From contig NC_060060.1 in the NCBI RefSeq assembly GCF_020283565.1, positions 24,986,001 through 25,050,000 on the forward strand: a stretch of 64,000 nt of DNA, given 5' to 3'. Numbering within the stretch: the stretch's first letter is position 1; each line of letters opens with the position of its first letter. This DNA comes from Trifolium pratense. Lineage: Eukaryota > Streptophyta > Magnoliopsida > Fabales > Fabaceae. Made by a program: the position numbers and the translations under genes. The notes under the pieces are model-generated. The model was not told the DNA's origin, searched no databases, and saw only the letters and a list, made by a program, of their open reading frames with translations. Of the stretch, positions 21,494 through 33,364 are shown piece after piece.

Positions 21494-23196
21494 GTAACTC
21501 TCTCTTTCCCTTTTTCCATTTCCAATTAGGGTTTATATATCATCATTCATTCGCTTCCATTTTCATCCAAATTCCGTTCATAATTTATCTTCTGGATCTC
21601 AAATCCCCTCTCCTTGTACGTACGCCATTTATATTTTCGTTTGATCTATGTGTTTTTTTTTTTTACGTGAGATCCATTTCGATGTTTATTCTCATTTGTT
21701 CAGATCTATTTTCAATTTTCGTTTTTATATTTTCTTGATGATCTCTGTATCTGTGAATTGTTGATTTCGAGATGATTTGTTTTTTGTTATGCCTTTATTT
21801 TCGGATCAACATTTATTTGATTTAATTAGATTTGATTCGTTACTTTGTGCTTATGATTTGAAATGTGAATGATTATACTAGCGTTCGTAGATTAGAGATG
21901 CATTGAAATCATCTAGAGAAAGAATTGAGGATAAGGATTCCTGAAAAAAAAAAGAAATGAGGTATTGTTATATAAAATGGTAAAGGATTCTGTGCATGTT
22001 GTGTGGTTTGTTTGGAGGATTACATAGGAACGGTAAATGGATCATAGGAATGCTTCAATTGGCTAGGCTTAGTTAAGGAATATAGACAAATTGGGACAAA
22101 TTGCGAGTTAGAGCGCTTGCACACCTCTGAGTTAACTGTTCCTGTCAAAACTTTGATTATGATCTTTTTGAGTCATCCAAAATGCTAGTTGTCTCAGTTT
22201 ATTAAAATTTTACTTTTGTTTGATAACACTAGAACTATGAAATATCTTATACTTTTTCCTTATTTTTAGATGAAAAGGGTAGGGTATGTAAGGAAGTGGG
22301 GGGAGGAAGTTAGGGATGTCTTTATTGGTCAGAAATAATGACAGAGAGATAAACATGAATGTTTATTCCATTTTATAATTTTGTGCTTGCTGCCTCTATT
22401 GTATTGTACATTGAAAATTCGTTATGATATATCTTTAAATGTTTTCAATGGGATAGAATTATGATAGTAACAAGATACATGTATTGAAGTAGGTATGGCA
22501 TGAGAAATGGTGATAGCTCTTTATAGTAAGAGGGAAAATCAGAATGAGGACAGGAAGGACTCCTACCTCAAACCACAGGCTTGCCCAAACTATTCCTAAA
22601 TATTTCCTTTACCCAACCCCATAGCCCATTCTGTTATTTCTCTCTCCCTTCTCCACCTACCTAGTCATCCTCTCTAACTGGATGTCTTCCCTCTTCTTTC
22701 TCTCGTACACATTTGGACCTTTATCATTGGGACTATGGTGACTTCTCCTATAAACCTTGGTTATAGGCCCATCAAATTACTTGATCAATTGGCCACTAGA
22801 TTAAGGAATCTATGGTAGTTAAACATAGAACTAAGGTCAGTGTGCTATGGGGATTGTGTTGTTCATTTTTGGCTTGGTTGTTTTATTTGTGATTTATTAT
22901 CACCAAACTTTGTAGTTGTTGCTAGTTGGTACTGATGGCTAGGTTTCCTTTGAAAGACAGAAATGGAAAAGAATGTGCTTGTTTGAATGCAAAGTCATTT
23001 GATTACTTTTCAGTTTTCAGTATGTATTTTGCAGTGATTGTTGAATGAAAAAGTAAATATTTATAGTTTCCCGTAGTTCGTCTCCTCCTTTTTCTTGTTA
23101 TACTTATTCTGATCTAATAATTCCAATTTTCTGCAACTTGTTCACCCATGTCATGGCAGGGACTAAATTTTACTTTTCAGAAAGTAGTTGAAAGAC

Positions 23197-24243
23197 ATGG
23201 GTCGTGGAAATAGCAGTGGTGGTGGTCAAAGTTCATTGGGTTACCTTTTTGGTAGTGGAGAGGCCCCAAAACCAGCAGCAGCAGCAGCAACAACTAATGC
23301 CCAACCTGAAGTCCAGCCTGTAAATGATGCACCCCCTTCAAAACCAGCAGCTGCTCCTAGAACAATAGACCCAAGCAAGCCTGCTGGTATCAATAGTAAT
23401 TCTATTGATGGCCTGAACACCGGCAACTTCATCACGGTATTAGTTGTGCTTGTTATATATAATTTATTCTTTTCCGTGTTAAGCGATATTAGAGTGATAG
23501 TTAAAGACTGAACTGGTTTACAACATCATGAATATGAAAACACTGAGGAATAAATCTTGTGCACTGCTTACTTATGAAAGTAGATAATGGTAGTTTAGTA
23601 TATTTGACTATCCCAAGTATATTTGGTAGTATTTTTTGTTACAATAATGAACTTGTCTCGACCCTTTTCCTTCCGCTTGTCACCACATGTGTTGAAGAAG
23701 GAAAGAAAAATCACAATCAAGAGTTAGATTCTTCAATACCTAAAATTAGAAATATTATTGATCTATCTATTCTGTAAATGTCACGTGTATATCAGGCTGT
23801 TAGCACTGATCTATGTATGTTCATACTTCATAATGATTAAGGTTGATATTGATTGTTGACCTTTTTTAAACTGGTATATCAAAGTACCATAATGACTTTT
23901 ATGTTAGTGATAGGGTATCTGTCTTGTTATGTAAACTGAACTCAACCCTGCATATGATGGAAAAGTGTTTTTTTTGTTATTTTTGTTGTACTAGACAGTG
24001 ATATCTTGCAAGTTGCAACTACGTTAATACATGACTTCTGAAAAAAATCTGAAGAATTAAATGAAAACTAGAAATCTTACTGTAGCTTTTCTGCCTGCGG
24101 ATAGATTTCTCTGGAATTATTTTGATTGATATTTTTCTTTGTTGATTTGGCTGTAGGACCGACCCTCAACCAAGGTTCATGCTGCACCTGGTGGAGGCTC
24201 TTCTTTGGATTATCTCTTCGGTGGACCTGGTAATGGAAAATGA
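23197..24243 (+). CDS. SP1L: SPIRAL1-like microtubule-localised protein (SP1L type)
   Basis: Coding exons 23197-23436 and 24157-24243 (donor ATCACG|GTATTAG, acceptor GCTGTAG|GACCGA, phase 0) give 108 residues, the usual family size. The N-terminus MGRGNSSGGGQSSLGYLFGS and the C-terminus (NFITDRPSTKVHAAPGGG, then SSLDYLFGGPG) carry the two GGG-S-S-L-x-YLFG repeats that define SPIRAL1 proteins. An Ala/Pro-rich linker lies between them. Family members bind cortical microtubules and act redundantly in straight, anisotropic cell expansion. The start is the ATG at 23197, in a GACATGGGT context. Reading through the intron would add 25 codons to a stop at 23511. Which SP1L paralogue it is cannot be decided here. 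Confidence 0.93.
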
Positions 24244-24738
24244 TACCTCGTTTGGGAAGCTTTCACTTGAGAATGATCTCTGTTAAAAATTTAAAATTCA
24301 AGTTGTGTGAACAAAATGGGTGATGTATTATAGTTTATGGTTGTTGGGATAAGTTGATCAAAAATATTATATTTTAGATGTGCTTAACATCGATTAAAAA
24401 GCTGTGTTTGTCAAACAAGTTTCTATTATCAATTGCATATTTGCTTTAAGTTCTGTATTATATGCTTTCTTAGTAGTTATTTTAATAATGTTAACATGCA
24501 CCGAATTTTATTGATACAAATGACTTGAGCTGAAATTGAGGCACATTAAGCTGGAGTTTAGTTCGAGTTCGACCATGAATTTTTCCCTTTTTATTATTAT
24601 ATAAAAGTATAATCCACATGTATTTCCAAGTTGTTATAATAATAATAATCCACATGTATTTTGGCCTGGTTAAAGCTTGAAACAGTTGACAACTTTATAG
24701 TATAATTTTGTGAAGTTATTTAATTATGTAGACATTTA
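24244..24738. other. 3' flank of the SPIRAL1-like gene up to the copia insertion
   Basis: Holds the presumed 3'UTR. The copia element inserted about 500 bp past the stop codon, possibly beyond the 3' end of the transcript. Nothing else is recognised. Confidence 0.4.
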
Positions 24739-25063
24739 TGTTGAGAAAGCAATTCAATCCCTCCAAATGCTGCAACAGATGTTGGAGCATCTGTCACCAC
24801 ATTTGTCTTCACTGTTTGTATTGTGTTTGTTACTTACTTTGCAAGTTAGTATTTGATGTTAGTTAGTTGTAACAGTTAGTTATAACTACTTTGTGTATTG
24901 ATTGGTTAGTTGCTAACTAACTATGTCAGTTAGAGTTAGTTAGCTTGTTTGTTAAGTAATTGTACAATTTGTAAACTCTATAAATTGTACCAAAGTCAAT
25001 AATAAAATCAATGCTTTTGATAATCTCTTTCTCTCATCTCTATCACCCTCTTCCACTCTAACA
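24739..25063 (+). repeat. 5' LTR of the young copia element
   Basis: 325 bp, TGTTGAG...TAACA. It contains TATA-like CTCTATAAATTG and AATAAAATC further on, consistent with promoter and polyadenylation signals. Confidence 0.95.
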
Positions 25064-25159
25064 AGTGGTATCAGTTAGCCTTTAGGTTTTCGATCAATTC
25101 CATTCCCTTTACACAGAAAATTCGTTCTTTCTTGTTCTATTGTTCATTGATTCATCACG

Positions 25160-26874
25160 ATGAACAATAACAGTAATTCTTTGCCTGCAAATCTTCCGAT
25201 TCTAGATGGAAAGAATTGGGATCAATGGTGTGTGAAGATGAATGTCATCTTTACCTATCAAGAAGTTGAAGAAATCATCAGTACTGGGTTTGAGCCTCTT
25301 GCAGCAAATGCGACTGAAGCTCAACAAACGGCATTCAGAGAAGTGAAGAAAAAAGATAGTAAGGCTCTGTTCTTGATTCATCAATGTGTAGATTCATCGA
25401 ATTTTGAGAAGATTTCTGGTGCTAGAACAGCTAAGGCAGCTTGGGATATACTCAGTAATGCTCATGGTGGTGGAGATAAAGTCAAGAAAGTGAAGCTTCA
25501 ACACCTTCGAAGGCAATATGAATTGCTAGGCATGATGGATAAGGAATCCATTGGTGAGTATTTTACTAGATTGCAGACTTTGGTTAATTCAATGAAAAAC
25601 TATGGTGAAACTGTATCTGATCAGCAAGTAATTGAGAAGGTTCTCAGAACATTAAACCCTCAATTCGATCACATAGTGGTAGCAATTGAAGAATCCAAAG
25701 ATCTTTCCACAATGACTGTGAATGAACTGCACAGTTCACTTGAGGCACATGAACAGAGGCTTCAAGAAAGGAAAGAAAGGAAAGATAACAAGGCAAATCA
25801 AGATCAGGCTTTGTATGCAAAGAATGGAGGTTCTTGGAACAAGAATGGTAAGGGAAAGAATAAATGGAATAAGAATAAGGGAAAGAGTGATGGCAGTCAT
25901 GATCAGAATCATCATAATGGTGAGGAGGATCAGTCTGAATCTTCAAAGAATAAAACCAAGAATGGTGGAAAGAAAGGTGATAAGAGCAAGATTCAATGTT
26001 ATAGTTGTGATAAGTGGGGTCATTATGCTTCTGAGTGCAGAAGCAAGGGAAAGAAGAAGCAAGAGAATGAGGCAAATCATGCAAGACACAATGATTCAGA
26101 TTCAGATGGTGTTTTGATGATGGTGACTTCAAACTCAGAGAAAGATACCTCAAAGCTATGGTACCTTGACACTGGATGCTCAAACCATATGACAGGTCAT
26201 CGAGATTGGTTATTGGAATTTGATGAAAATTTCAAAAGCAAAGTGAAGTTTGCAGATGACAGCACTGTATCAGTAGAGGGCAAAGGCAAAGTGATGGTTC
26301 AGAGGAAGAATGGTAATCACACTTTTGTCACTGATGTGCTGTATGTACCATCTATGAAGCACAACCTGTTGAGCCTTGGACAGTTACTTGAGAAAGGGTT
26401 CAATTATTCCACAAAAGATCACAGCATTGAAGTATTTGACCCTAAGAACAAGTTGATTCTGAAAGCTCCATTGTCAAAGAATAGAACATTCAGAGTAAAT
26501 CTTCAAGCTTCTGCATTTCAGTGTTTTTCAAGTTTGATCACTGAAGATGAGAAATGGCTGTGGCATTACAGGTATGGACATTTGAACTTTAAAAGTTTGA
26601 ATCACTTGTGTAATAAGAAGATGGTTGTAGGGTTACCACTGATTCACACACCAGAGAAGTTGTGTGAAGGTTGCTTTGTAAGCAAGCAACCCAGGAATTC
26701 ATTTAAGAGTTCAGTGTACTCTAGGTCAAAACAACCACTTGATGTAGTCCATTCTGATGTGTGTGGACCAATTGAAGTTCCAACTCTAGGAGGTAGCAGA
26801 TATTTTATGACTTGTGTTGATGAATTCACCAGAAAAGTCTGGATTTATCTGCTGAAAGAAAAGAGTGAAGTATT
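25160..26874 (+). pseudogene. Copia gag, protease and integrase N-half, 5' portion of a split polyprotein
   Basis: An open frame from ATG 25160 encodes about 571 residues before the insertion point. Gag (UBN2-like; KNWDQWCVKMNVIF, AWDILSNAHGG, LRRQYELLGM) occupies residues 1-250. A Lys/Asn/Gly-rich stretch precedes a zinc knuckle CYSCDKWGHYASEC (about 280-293). Protease has WYLDTGCSNHMTGH (about 334-347). The integrase zinc region (HYRYGHL, CEGC) and the first two catalytic aspartates (HSDVCGP, CVDEFTRK) follow. The native frame runs to GTATT at 26870-26874, where an antisense LTR interrupts it; translation then stops at 26896. No other lesion is visible, so the break is the only obvious one in this half. 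Confidence 0.93.
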
Positions 26875-28414
26875 TGAAGGAAAATTGATACGATAAAAGC
26901 AGCGGAATTTTAAAATTTTCCTTTTGTGATCCTTACGAATGGTCATGAATTGTGTTTAGAGTTTTACCTTTTGGTTCGAAAACTCCCTTTAAATCACGAA
27001 CGGCTATCGAACACTTCGAATCACGAACAAGGTCACGAACAAGAACCTCGAACCGTCACGAACAAGGTCACCACCAAGTCACCAACGAATTTGATCACAA
27101 GCGTTAAAGGTATAACGCCTCTAGCCAGTCCACACGAACAACAACCTTCAATGGAGTGCTAGCTCCAATGGTTTGAAGGGTTAGGAGAAAGGAGGCACAA
27201 AATAAGGATTAGGGTTTTTCACAAAAACTCTAGAAAGGTGATTAGGGTTTCTCAAGAGAGGAGAGAACAAAGGCTCATGAGAATGAGTAACAAAAGTGTG
27301 TAACTATTTCTCCTTACCACAAGGGTTCTATTTATAGAACCACTTGCCATGGCAAAATTACACTAAAGCCCTTTTAACTAAATGGGCTATAGTGGGCGCC
27401 ATTCTCATGTAAATATGTCTAGTACATATTTGCACCCCCTTCTTGCTACATCATACCATATGATGTAATGCTCATTTTAATTACCATAATACCCTTATCA
27501 TATTTCCTTATTTCTCCAAGGTGCACCGTACCTTACGGTGTTCCAATCTCACTAGATTGTTCTTATGTGTGTGACCCTGTAGGTTTCCGTAACATTGACA
27601 ATTATAATAAATCACTATTTATTACAATAAACAGTGAGCGGTATCTAGCAACACATCACTGCTACTCAAGTTACGAGAAATTAACATGTGATCTAAACAT
27701 AACCTCTTGTGATAATATCAGTGTGTATAATTACCCCTTTGCCCTTTATGTCTATATTGAACACAGAACATACTTGGTGTCATCTTTGTCCAGTTCAATA
27801 TTGGGCCCATGACATTTATCCTGTTATGCAGGATTGGCAAATTCCATCTAGGTCACTACTGTCCCTCAGCATGCTTTGTGAAGTACCCATCAACTGCCTT
27901 TATGGTTATCCTGTTACGGACAACGTTAGATCAGCAACAAAGTACTTGACTCCACATCTAGGGTACAAAGTGGTTTCAGGTCTAAGGGCGGTTTACACCA
28001 TTATCACCATGAGAGTAACTTATGACACTTTGCATAACTTTGCATGTAGTACTCTCATAGCGGGTCAATCCAGTATAAATATTACTCCTAATATTTATAC
28101 CTACGTCAAGACTTGATAACTCCTTATCCCATGATCCATGAGATGTGATCATCAGTCTATCTTCATAATAGTCTTTATGCTTTAAGGTTATCCCCTTTAC
28201 CTTAAAGCTCGACTACGGATACTTTAAGAATAGTGTCCTTATGTTTAATATTATCTCATGATTAAGTCACACTTAATTATTAAACGGACTTTCTATTCTA
28301 GGGACTTCATTATTTTGCAACCTTACAAATATAATAAAGAAATGCCATATTTATATTCAAACTCCTAAAGCAAATACTATGAAAATAGATTGGCTCTTAG
28401 GGCTTACTCCAACA
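26875..28414 (-). mobile_element. Antisense solo LTR (1540 bp) nested in the copia integrase
   Basis: The insert starts TGAAGGAAAATTGATACG and ends TTACTCCAACA. It is flanked by a perfect 5 bp duplication GTATT (26870-26874 and 28415-28419). On the minus strand it starts TGTTGGAGTAAGCCC and has a TATA box (TCTATAAATAG, forward about 27330) followed by a CT-rich leader, so the LTR is in antisense orientation. No coding region for a retroelement is inside. Open frames 27468-27812 and 27709-28116 have no recognised similarity. GGTTCGTGACCTTGTTCGTG-like short repeats occur at about 27000-27070. Confidence 0.9.
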
Positions 28415-30820
28415 GTATTTTCAATGTTCAAGAATTTCTGTGTACTAGCTGAAAGACAAAGTGAAAATAAGCTAAAGGTACTCAGAACTGATGGAGGTGG
28501 AGAGTACAATTCTAAGGAATTTCAAACTTACTGTACTCAGAAAGGCATCATTCATGAGGTAACAGCTCCCTACACACCTCAACATAATGGTTTAGCAGAA
28601 AGAAGGAATAGAACTCTGCTCAATATGGCTAGATGTATGTTGAAGAGTAAAGGTTTACCAAAGTGCTATTGGGGTGAAGCTGTCAACACTGCAGCATATG
28701 TGTTGAACAGGTGTCCTACAAAAAGATTGAAGGATAACACACCAGAGGAATTATGGACAGGTCACAAACCAAGTGTGAAACACTTGAGAATCTTTGGTTC
28801 ACTGTGTTACAGACATATTCCAGATGAGAAAAGAAGAAAGCTAGATGATAAAAGTGAAAAGCTGATTCTCATTGGATATGATGCTACAGGTGCCTACAGA
28901 ATGTATAATCCCAACAATAAGAAAGTTGTGATTAGCAGAGATGTGATTGTTGATGAAAAATCACAATGGAAATGGAGCTCAGAAGCAAACACACAAGTCA
29001 CAATGCAACTGGAAGATGGAGTGAATGATGCTGCAATCACACATCAACCAGTAGATAATCAAAATCAAGGCACACATCATGAAGAAGATATGCATACATC
29101 AAGTGATGATGATGATAGAATTCAACTATCATCAGTGCCTGCTCAAGCTCCAAGGAGATCAACTAGAAACAAATTTCCCTCTGTCAGGCTTAATGATCAT
29201 GAAATCACCTCAGATAGTGCAGTGAATGAAGATGGTGACTTGGTACATTTAGCATTCATGGCAGATGCTGAGCCAATTAACTGGAAAGAAGCTGTAGTAA
29301 GTTCAAAGTGGAATGCAGCAATGAAAGAAGAACTCCATTCAATTGAAAAGAATCACACATGGAAATTGGTTGAGCTACCTCCACAAAAAAAAGCTATTAG
29401 TGTGAAATGGGTGTTCAAATTGAAAAAGGATCCAGATGGCAAGATAGTGAAACACAAGGCAAGGTTGGTTGCAAGAGGATTTCTTCAGCAAGAAGGAATT
29501 GATTACACTGAGGTGTATGCACCAGTAGCAAGAATGGAAACTATCAGGTTAGTGATTGCAATAGCCAGTTCATACAATTGGTCACTATACCATATGGATG
29601 TAAAATCTGCTTTTCTCAATGGTCCATTGGAAGAAGAGGTTTATGTACTGCAACCACCTGGGTTTGAAATTGCATCAGAAAAGAACAAAGTGTATAAGCT
29701 TAACAAAGCTTTATATGGCCTTAAACAAGCTCCAAGAGCTTGGAATAAAAGGATTGATGAATTTCTGCAAAAGGAAGGTTTTGTGAAGTGCACTGTTGAA
29801 TTTGGTGTATACATGAAGGGAAGTGATATCTCAGATGCTATTGTCATTTGCCTGTATGTAGATGATTTGCTGATTACAGGTCACAACACAACTAGCATTG
29901 AGAAATTCAAGGGGAGATTGAAAAGTGAGTTTGAAATGAGTGACTTGGGCAAACTCAATTACTTCCTTGGATTAGAATTTCACTATGCTTCAGATGGTAT
30001 TGTATTGCATCAGAGAAAATACATTGAAGATGTATTAAAGAGATTTCAAATGGAGAATTGCAAAGCAGCTGAAACTCCAATGGATGCAAATTTGAAATTG
30101 TCAAAAAATGAAGATGAACAAGCAGTAGATGCTACTTTGTTCAAGCAGGTAGTTGGCAGCTTGAGGTTCATCTGCAATACAAGACCAGACATTAACTATG
30201 CAGTGGGCTCAGTAAGTAGGTTCATGAGTAAGCCTAAAACTTCTCACTTGATTGCAGCAAAAAGGATCCTAAGATACTTGAAGGGTACACAGGATTATGG
30301 TCTAGCTTTTCCAACAAGCAACAGTGAAACTCAAATTGAACTTGAAGGTTTCTCAGACTCTGACTGGTGTGGAGACAAAGATGATAGAAGGAGCACATCA
30401 GGTTACTGGTTCAGGTTCAGAAATTCACCTATCTCATGGTCTTCAAAGAAGCAGAACATAGTGGCATTATCTAGTTGTGAGGCTGAGTATGTAGCAGCAG
30501 CACAAGCAGCTTGTCAAGCAGTTTGGCTTGAATCCTTACTAGAAGAATTGAAGATCAACTATGTGAAGCCTATGAGATTGAATGTTGACAATAAATCTGC
30601 AATCAGCTTGGCAAAGAACCCCATTGCACATGGAAGGTCAAAGCACATTGAAACCAAGTATCACTTTCTAAGAGACCAAGTCAGCAAAGGCAAACTGAAT
30701 GTGATGCATTGCAGGACAGAAATTCAAATTGCAGATATCCTTACCAAGCCACTGAGGGCTGATAGGTTCAAGGAGCTAAGGAGCATGTTAGGTGTTGTGA
30801 AGACAGAGAAATTGAATTGA
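28415..30820 (+). pseudogene. Copia integrase C-half, reverse transcriptase and RNase H, 3' portion of a split polyprotein
   Basis: The open frame resumes after the nested LTR and runs about 800 residues to TGA at 30818-30820, just before the purine tract. Visible in order: the integrase glutamate in NGLAERRNR; the GKE-type core [10 protein letters not shown]; a linker; reverse transcriptase beginning [13 protein letters not shown], with [12 protein letters not shown] and the catalytic YVDDLLITG; and RNase H with [19 protein letters not shown] and [13 protein letters not shown]. All key residues look intact. Without its N-terminal half no full polyprotein can be made, so the copy is non-autonomous but could be mobilised in trans. 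Confidence 0.93.
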
Positions 30821-30827
30821 AGGGGAG

Positions 30828-31152
30828 TGTTGAGAAAGCAATTCAATCCCTCCAAATGCTGCAACAGATGTTGGAGCATCTGTCACCACATTTGTCTTCA
30901 CTGTTTGTATTGTGTTTGTTACTTACTTTGCAAGTTAGTATTTGATGTTAGTTAGTTGTAACAGTTAGTTATAACTACTTTGTGTATTGATTGGTTAGTT
31001 GCTAACTAACTATGTCAGTTAGAGTTAGTTAGCTTGTTTGTTAAGTAATTGTACAATTTGTAAACTCTATAAATTGTACCAAAGTCAATAATAAAATCAA
31101 TGCTTTTGATAATCTCTTTCTCTCATCTCTATCACCCTCTTCCACTCTAACA
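30828..31152 (+). repeat. 3' LTR of the young copia element
   Basis: 325 bp, by eye identical to the 5' LTR at 24739-25063, directly preceded by AAGGGGAG. Confidence 0.95.
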
Positions 31153-31223
31153 ATTTAGTCTAAAGTCATAGAAAGGATGTGATAACTCCACATAGCCAAC
31201 TACATAGCGCTAGTCATAAACTA

Positions 31224-31296
31224 AAAAAATTCTCGTTAGGCCCCTCAATATGATTTTTACCTTAGATCATATTGAGGGGACAAAATGAGAATTTTT
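31224..31296. repeat. Small inverted repeat (CCCCTCAATATGAT)
   Basis: AAAAAAATTCTCGTT..CCCCTCAATATGAT faces ATCATATTGAGGGG..ATGAGAATTTTT across a loop of about 10 bp. It is probably a tiny MITE remnant. Confidence 0.6.
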
Positions 31297-31344
31297 CGAA
31301 AACTAATATAAAGTATGGATCTAATGCAGCCACAGTTAATCAAA

Positions 31345-31426
31345 TAGCTGTTAACATGCATTCTGATTCAATCATGAAATGAAATTAGCTGCTAACATGG
31401 ATTCTGATTCAATCATCAAATGAAAT
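31345..31426. repeat. Tandem duplication, 2 x 41 bp
   Basis: TAGCTGTTAACATGCATTCT and TAGCTGCTAACATGGATTCT begin adjacent 41 bp units that continue GATTCAATCATSAAATGAAAT, with three mismatches. Confidence 0.85.
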
Positions 31427-31801
31427 TTGCCCTTTTATAAAGCTCAGTGCAACCCATTGCTCTGTTCAAAGAACAGGACATCAACCCAGTTTATTGGAAA
31501 AAGCCACAAAAAAAAAAAAAACATGAATCCTTATCTATTCCTCCACTTGCAGCAAGGGTGCCCCTATTTGAAAACAGAAGCATCGCAGTTAAGTTTCAAA
31601 AAAACCTAGCGTAGGAGGTTTCCAATAATTTGATTTTACAGTTTACACCATAATTTGCATTAAGACCAAGTGTCTCAGCAGTATTTTACGTCTAAAGTGC
31701 CTCCAAATTGGATTTTCAGAGCCAAATGACATTTGATGAAACTTGGTGCCTCTCGTACCACCATAGTGCCGTTTTCCTGCTCAACAAACAATGTAATTTG
31801 T

Positions 31802-31952
31802 ACCAATCGTCAGTTGGTTTAGTGGTGATTGGCGTTGAATTTGGTAGGGAGGACCACGGTTTGATCCCCGCAACTGCGATCGGGAGGAGATGAAACCACA
31901 TGATGGCAGAACTGATCCCCGAACCAGATTAAACTGATTGTAAAAGCCAAAT
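31802..31952 (+). mobile_element. tRNA-derived SINE (family B), copy 2, 16 bp TSD
   Basis: A 151 bp insertion with A-box-like TTTAGTGGTGATTGGCG, B-box-like GGTTTGATCCCC and the 3' part GATGGCAGAACTGATCCCCG. It is flanked by AAACAATGTAATTTGT at 31786-31801 and 31953-31968. Length and sequence match 20110-20261; a third fragment is at 43450-43534. Confidence 0.9.
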
Positions 31953-32374
31953 AAACAATGTAATTTGTGCATGCATGCTATGTACTTAAATTTAAGGGGA
32001 AAAACAGGGAAAGGACGGGTAAAATAAGAAAGAAGTGTAAATAAACTAAAATTGAAAAATGAGCTTATAAGAAGAACATACCCGCGGCAGTAAAATTAAG
32101 AACTTTCCTGCTAAGTTGAGCTGATCAACAAATTTTAGGATCCACTAGAAAATTAAACTATAAGTAAAATTTCAATTACTATTCTTTTGACACTAAATTA
32201 GCATGAAGAAATTTCTCTGAAGTTTCTTTCTCACTTAGCAATACAAAACATCTATACTCCAAGAAACTAATTTCAGTTGGACATACATAAAGGAATTGCA
32301 GGTACATTATTGTTTCTACACTGATAACAGTTTTCAAGTGTTGATGAAGATGGAAATTTCTAGGAAGTTTCTCA

Positions 32375-32480
32375 AAGTTCTATAAATAACCCTTTTTAGC
32401 TGAAACATTTCTTCAAATGATCAACCACAACAACAACTACCAAAAACACTTTCCCTCCTCTTTTTCCCTATTAACCAAAC
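32375..32480 (+). promoter_or_regulatory. Core promoter and leader of the unknown membrane-protein gene
   Basis: TCTATAAATAACC at about 32380-32392 is a good plant TATA box, 90-100 bp before the ATG. It is followed by a CA-rich leader (CAACCACAACAACAACTACC) typical of an efficiently translated plant 5'UTR, and AAACATGGG as start context. Confidence 0.65.
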
Positions 32481-33266
32481 ATGGGTCTTCAAGGCCCTGA
32501 TATTTCAAAGATAATTCATTTCCTCTCTGTATGTATCCTTGCTTTCATCAATGAAGGTTCTTCCTCACTCTCTAGTAGTTTCATGAATGATCCATGGTCA
32601 ATGTGTCTAAGTGTTCCAATAAGTTTATACTTCAAATTTGCACTTGAGGCTCATGCTCATTTAGGAATCTGTGTTGGGATTGGAATACCCTCTCTGGTTT
32701 ATTGGGGTGCGACTCGCAGCCCAATAGATTGGTATTGGGAAACAGTGGTGACATTCAATGTTGAAATTATGAAAACTGGAATCTTCAATATTATTATTGG
32801 AGTGTTACATTTGTTAGTATCAAAATTGATCCATCATTTAATTGAGTGGATAAATGATCGCAAGATTAAGTTAAAAGGGTTGTCTTTTCTTTTCCCTGAG
32901 AAGAACTCAGAGTTGGAAAATTCAACTTTTTATGAACATCCTTTACTTAGGCCAGTTTCTTCCCAAGACATAATTTTGAAGTCAGTAGAAGCACTTATTT
33001 CCTTATTCTTCAATGGAAATGTATTGCTTATAAGTTGGTGTTTTTCAGGACAGGTTTATACTCATGAAGTTGGTAAAGCTATATCTTGGGTTGGTTTGGG
33101 AAGTTCCATGTTTGTGTGGGTTAAGGCTTTACTTAAGCTAATGGAAATGCCACAGATAACACCTGAAGAGAAAGTATACAAAGTGGAAAAGAATCAAAAT
33201 TGTTCAATAGATGAGAAGAAAGAGTCCAAAGATCAAGAACTAGTAACATGCTCATTAGAATGTTGA
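32481..33266 (+). CDS. Unknown multi-pass membrane protein, 261 residues
   Basis: A single-exon open frame with a TATA box and clean leader. I do not recognise the family. Hydrophobic segments lie at about residues 11-23, 41-76 (SMCLSVPISLYFKFALEAHA, then GICVGIGIPSLVYWG), 102-122 (FNIIIGVLHLLVSKLIHHLI), 171-189 (ALISLFFNGNVLLISWCFS) and 200-221 (ISWVGLGSSMFVWVKALLKL), suggesting 4-5 membrane spans. A hydrophilic stretch (130-165) and a charged Lys/Glu C-tail (228-261) would face the same or opposite sides. No catalytic motif, transporter signature or signal peptide is evident. A broken inverted paralogue lies at 18462-18893, and a duplicate of the last coding bases lies just downstream. That the gene has a decayed sister suggests a small, lineage-restricted family (inference). 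Confidence is for being a real gene. Confidence 0.72.
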   Translation: MGLQGPDISKIIHFLSVCILAFINEGSSSLSSSFMNDPWSMCLSVPISLYFKFALEAHAHLGICVGIGIPSLVYWGATRSPIDWYWETVVTFNVEIMKTGIFNIIIGVLHLLVSKLIHHLIEWINDRKIKLKGLSFLFPEKNSELENSTFYEHPLLRPVSSQDIILKSVEALISLFFNGNVLLISWCFSGQVYTHEVGKAISWVGLGSSMFVWVKALLKLMEMPQITPEEKVYKVEKNQNCSIDEKKESKDQELVTCSLEC

Positions 33267-33364
33267 GTGATAATTGATAAGTGATAGTGTTGTAATTTGG
33301 TTTACTAAATAAGGTGAAAATTGTGCTTTTATTTTTGTTTTGAAAAGGAGGTTAAAATTATGTT

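Larger units (their letters stand above)
24739..31152 (+). mobile_element. Complete young Ty1/copia retrotransposon, broken by a nested solo LTR
   Basis: Two 325 bp LTRs (24739-25063 and 30828-31152; TGTTGAGAAAGC...CTCTAACA) appear identical base for base. They are flanked by a perfect ATTTA duplication (24734-24738 and 31153-31157). The PBS TGGTATCAG begins at 25066 and the purine tract AAGGGGAG directly precedes the 3' LTR. The LTRs contain CTATAAAT and AATAAA motifs. Identical LTRs imply a recent insertion. Without the 1545 bp nested insert, the element is about 4.87 kb. Confidence 0.96.

Noticed and set aside
27468..28116. Two plus-strand frames (114 and 135 codons) in the nested insert
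   Set aside because: They lie inside a non-coding antisense solo LTR and show no recognisable domain.
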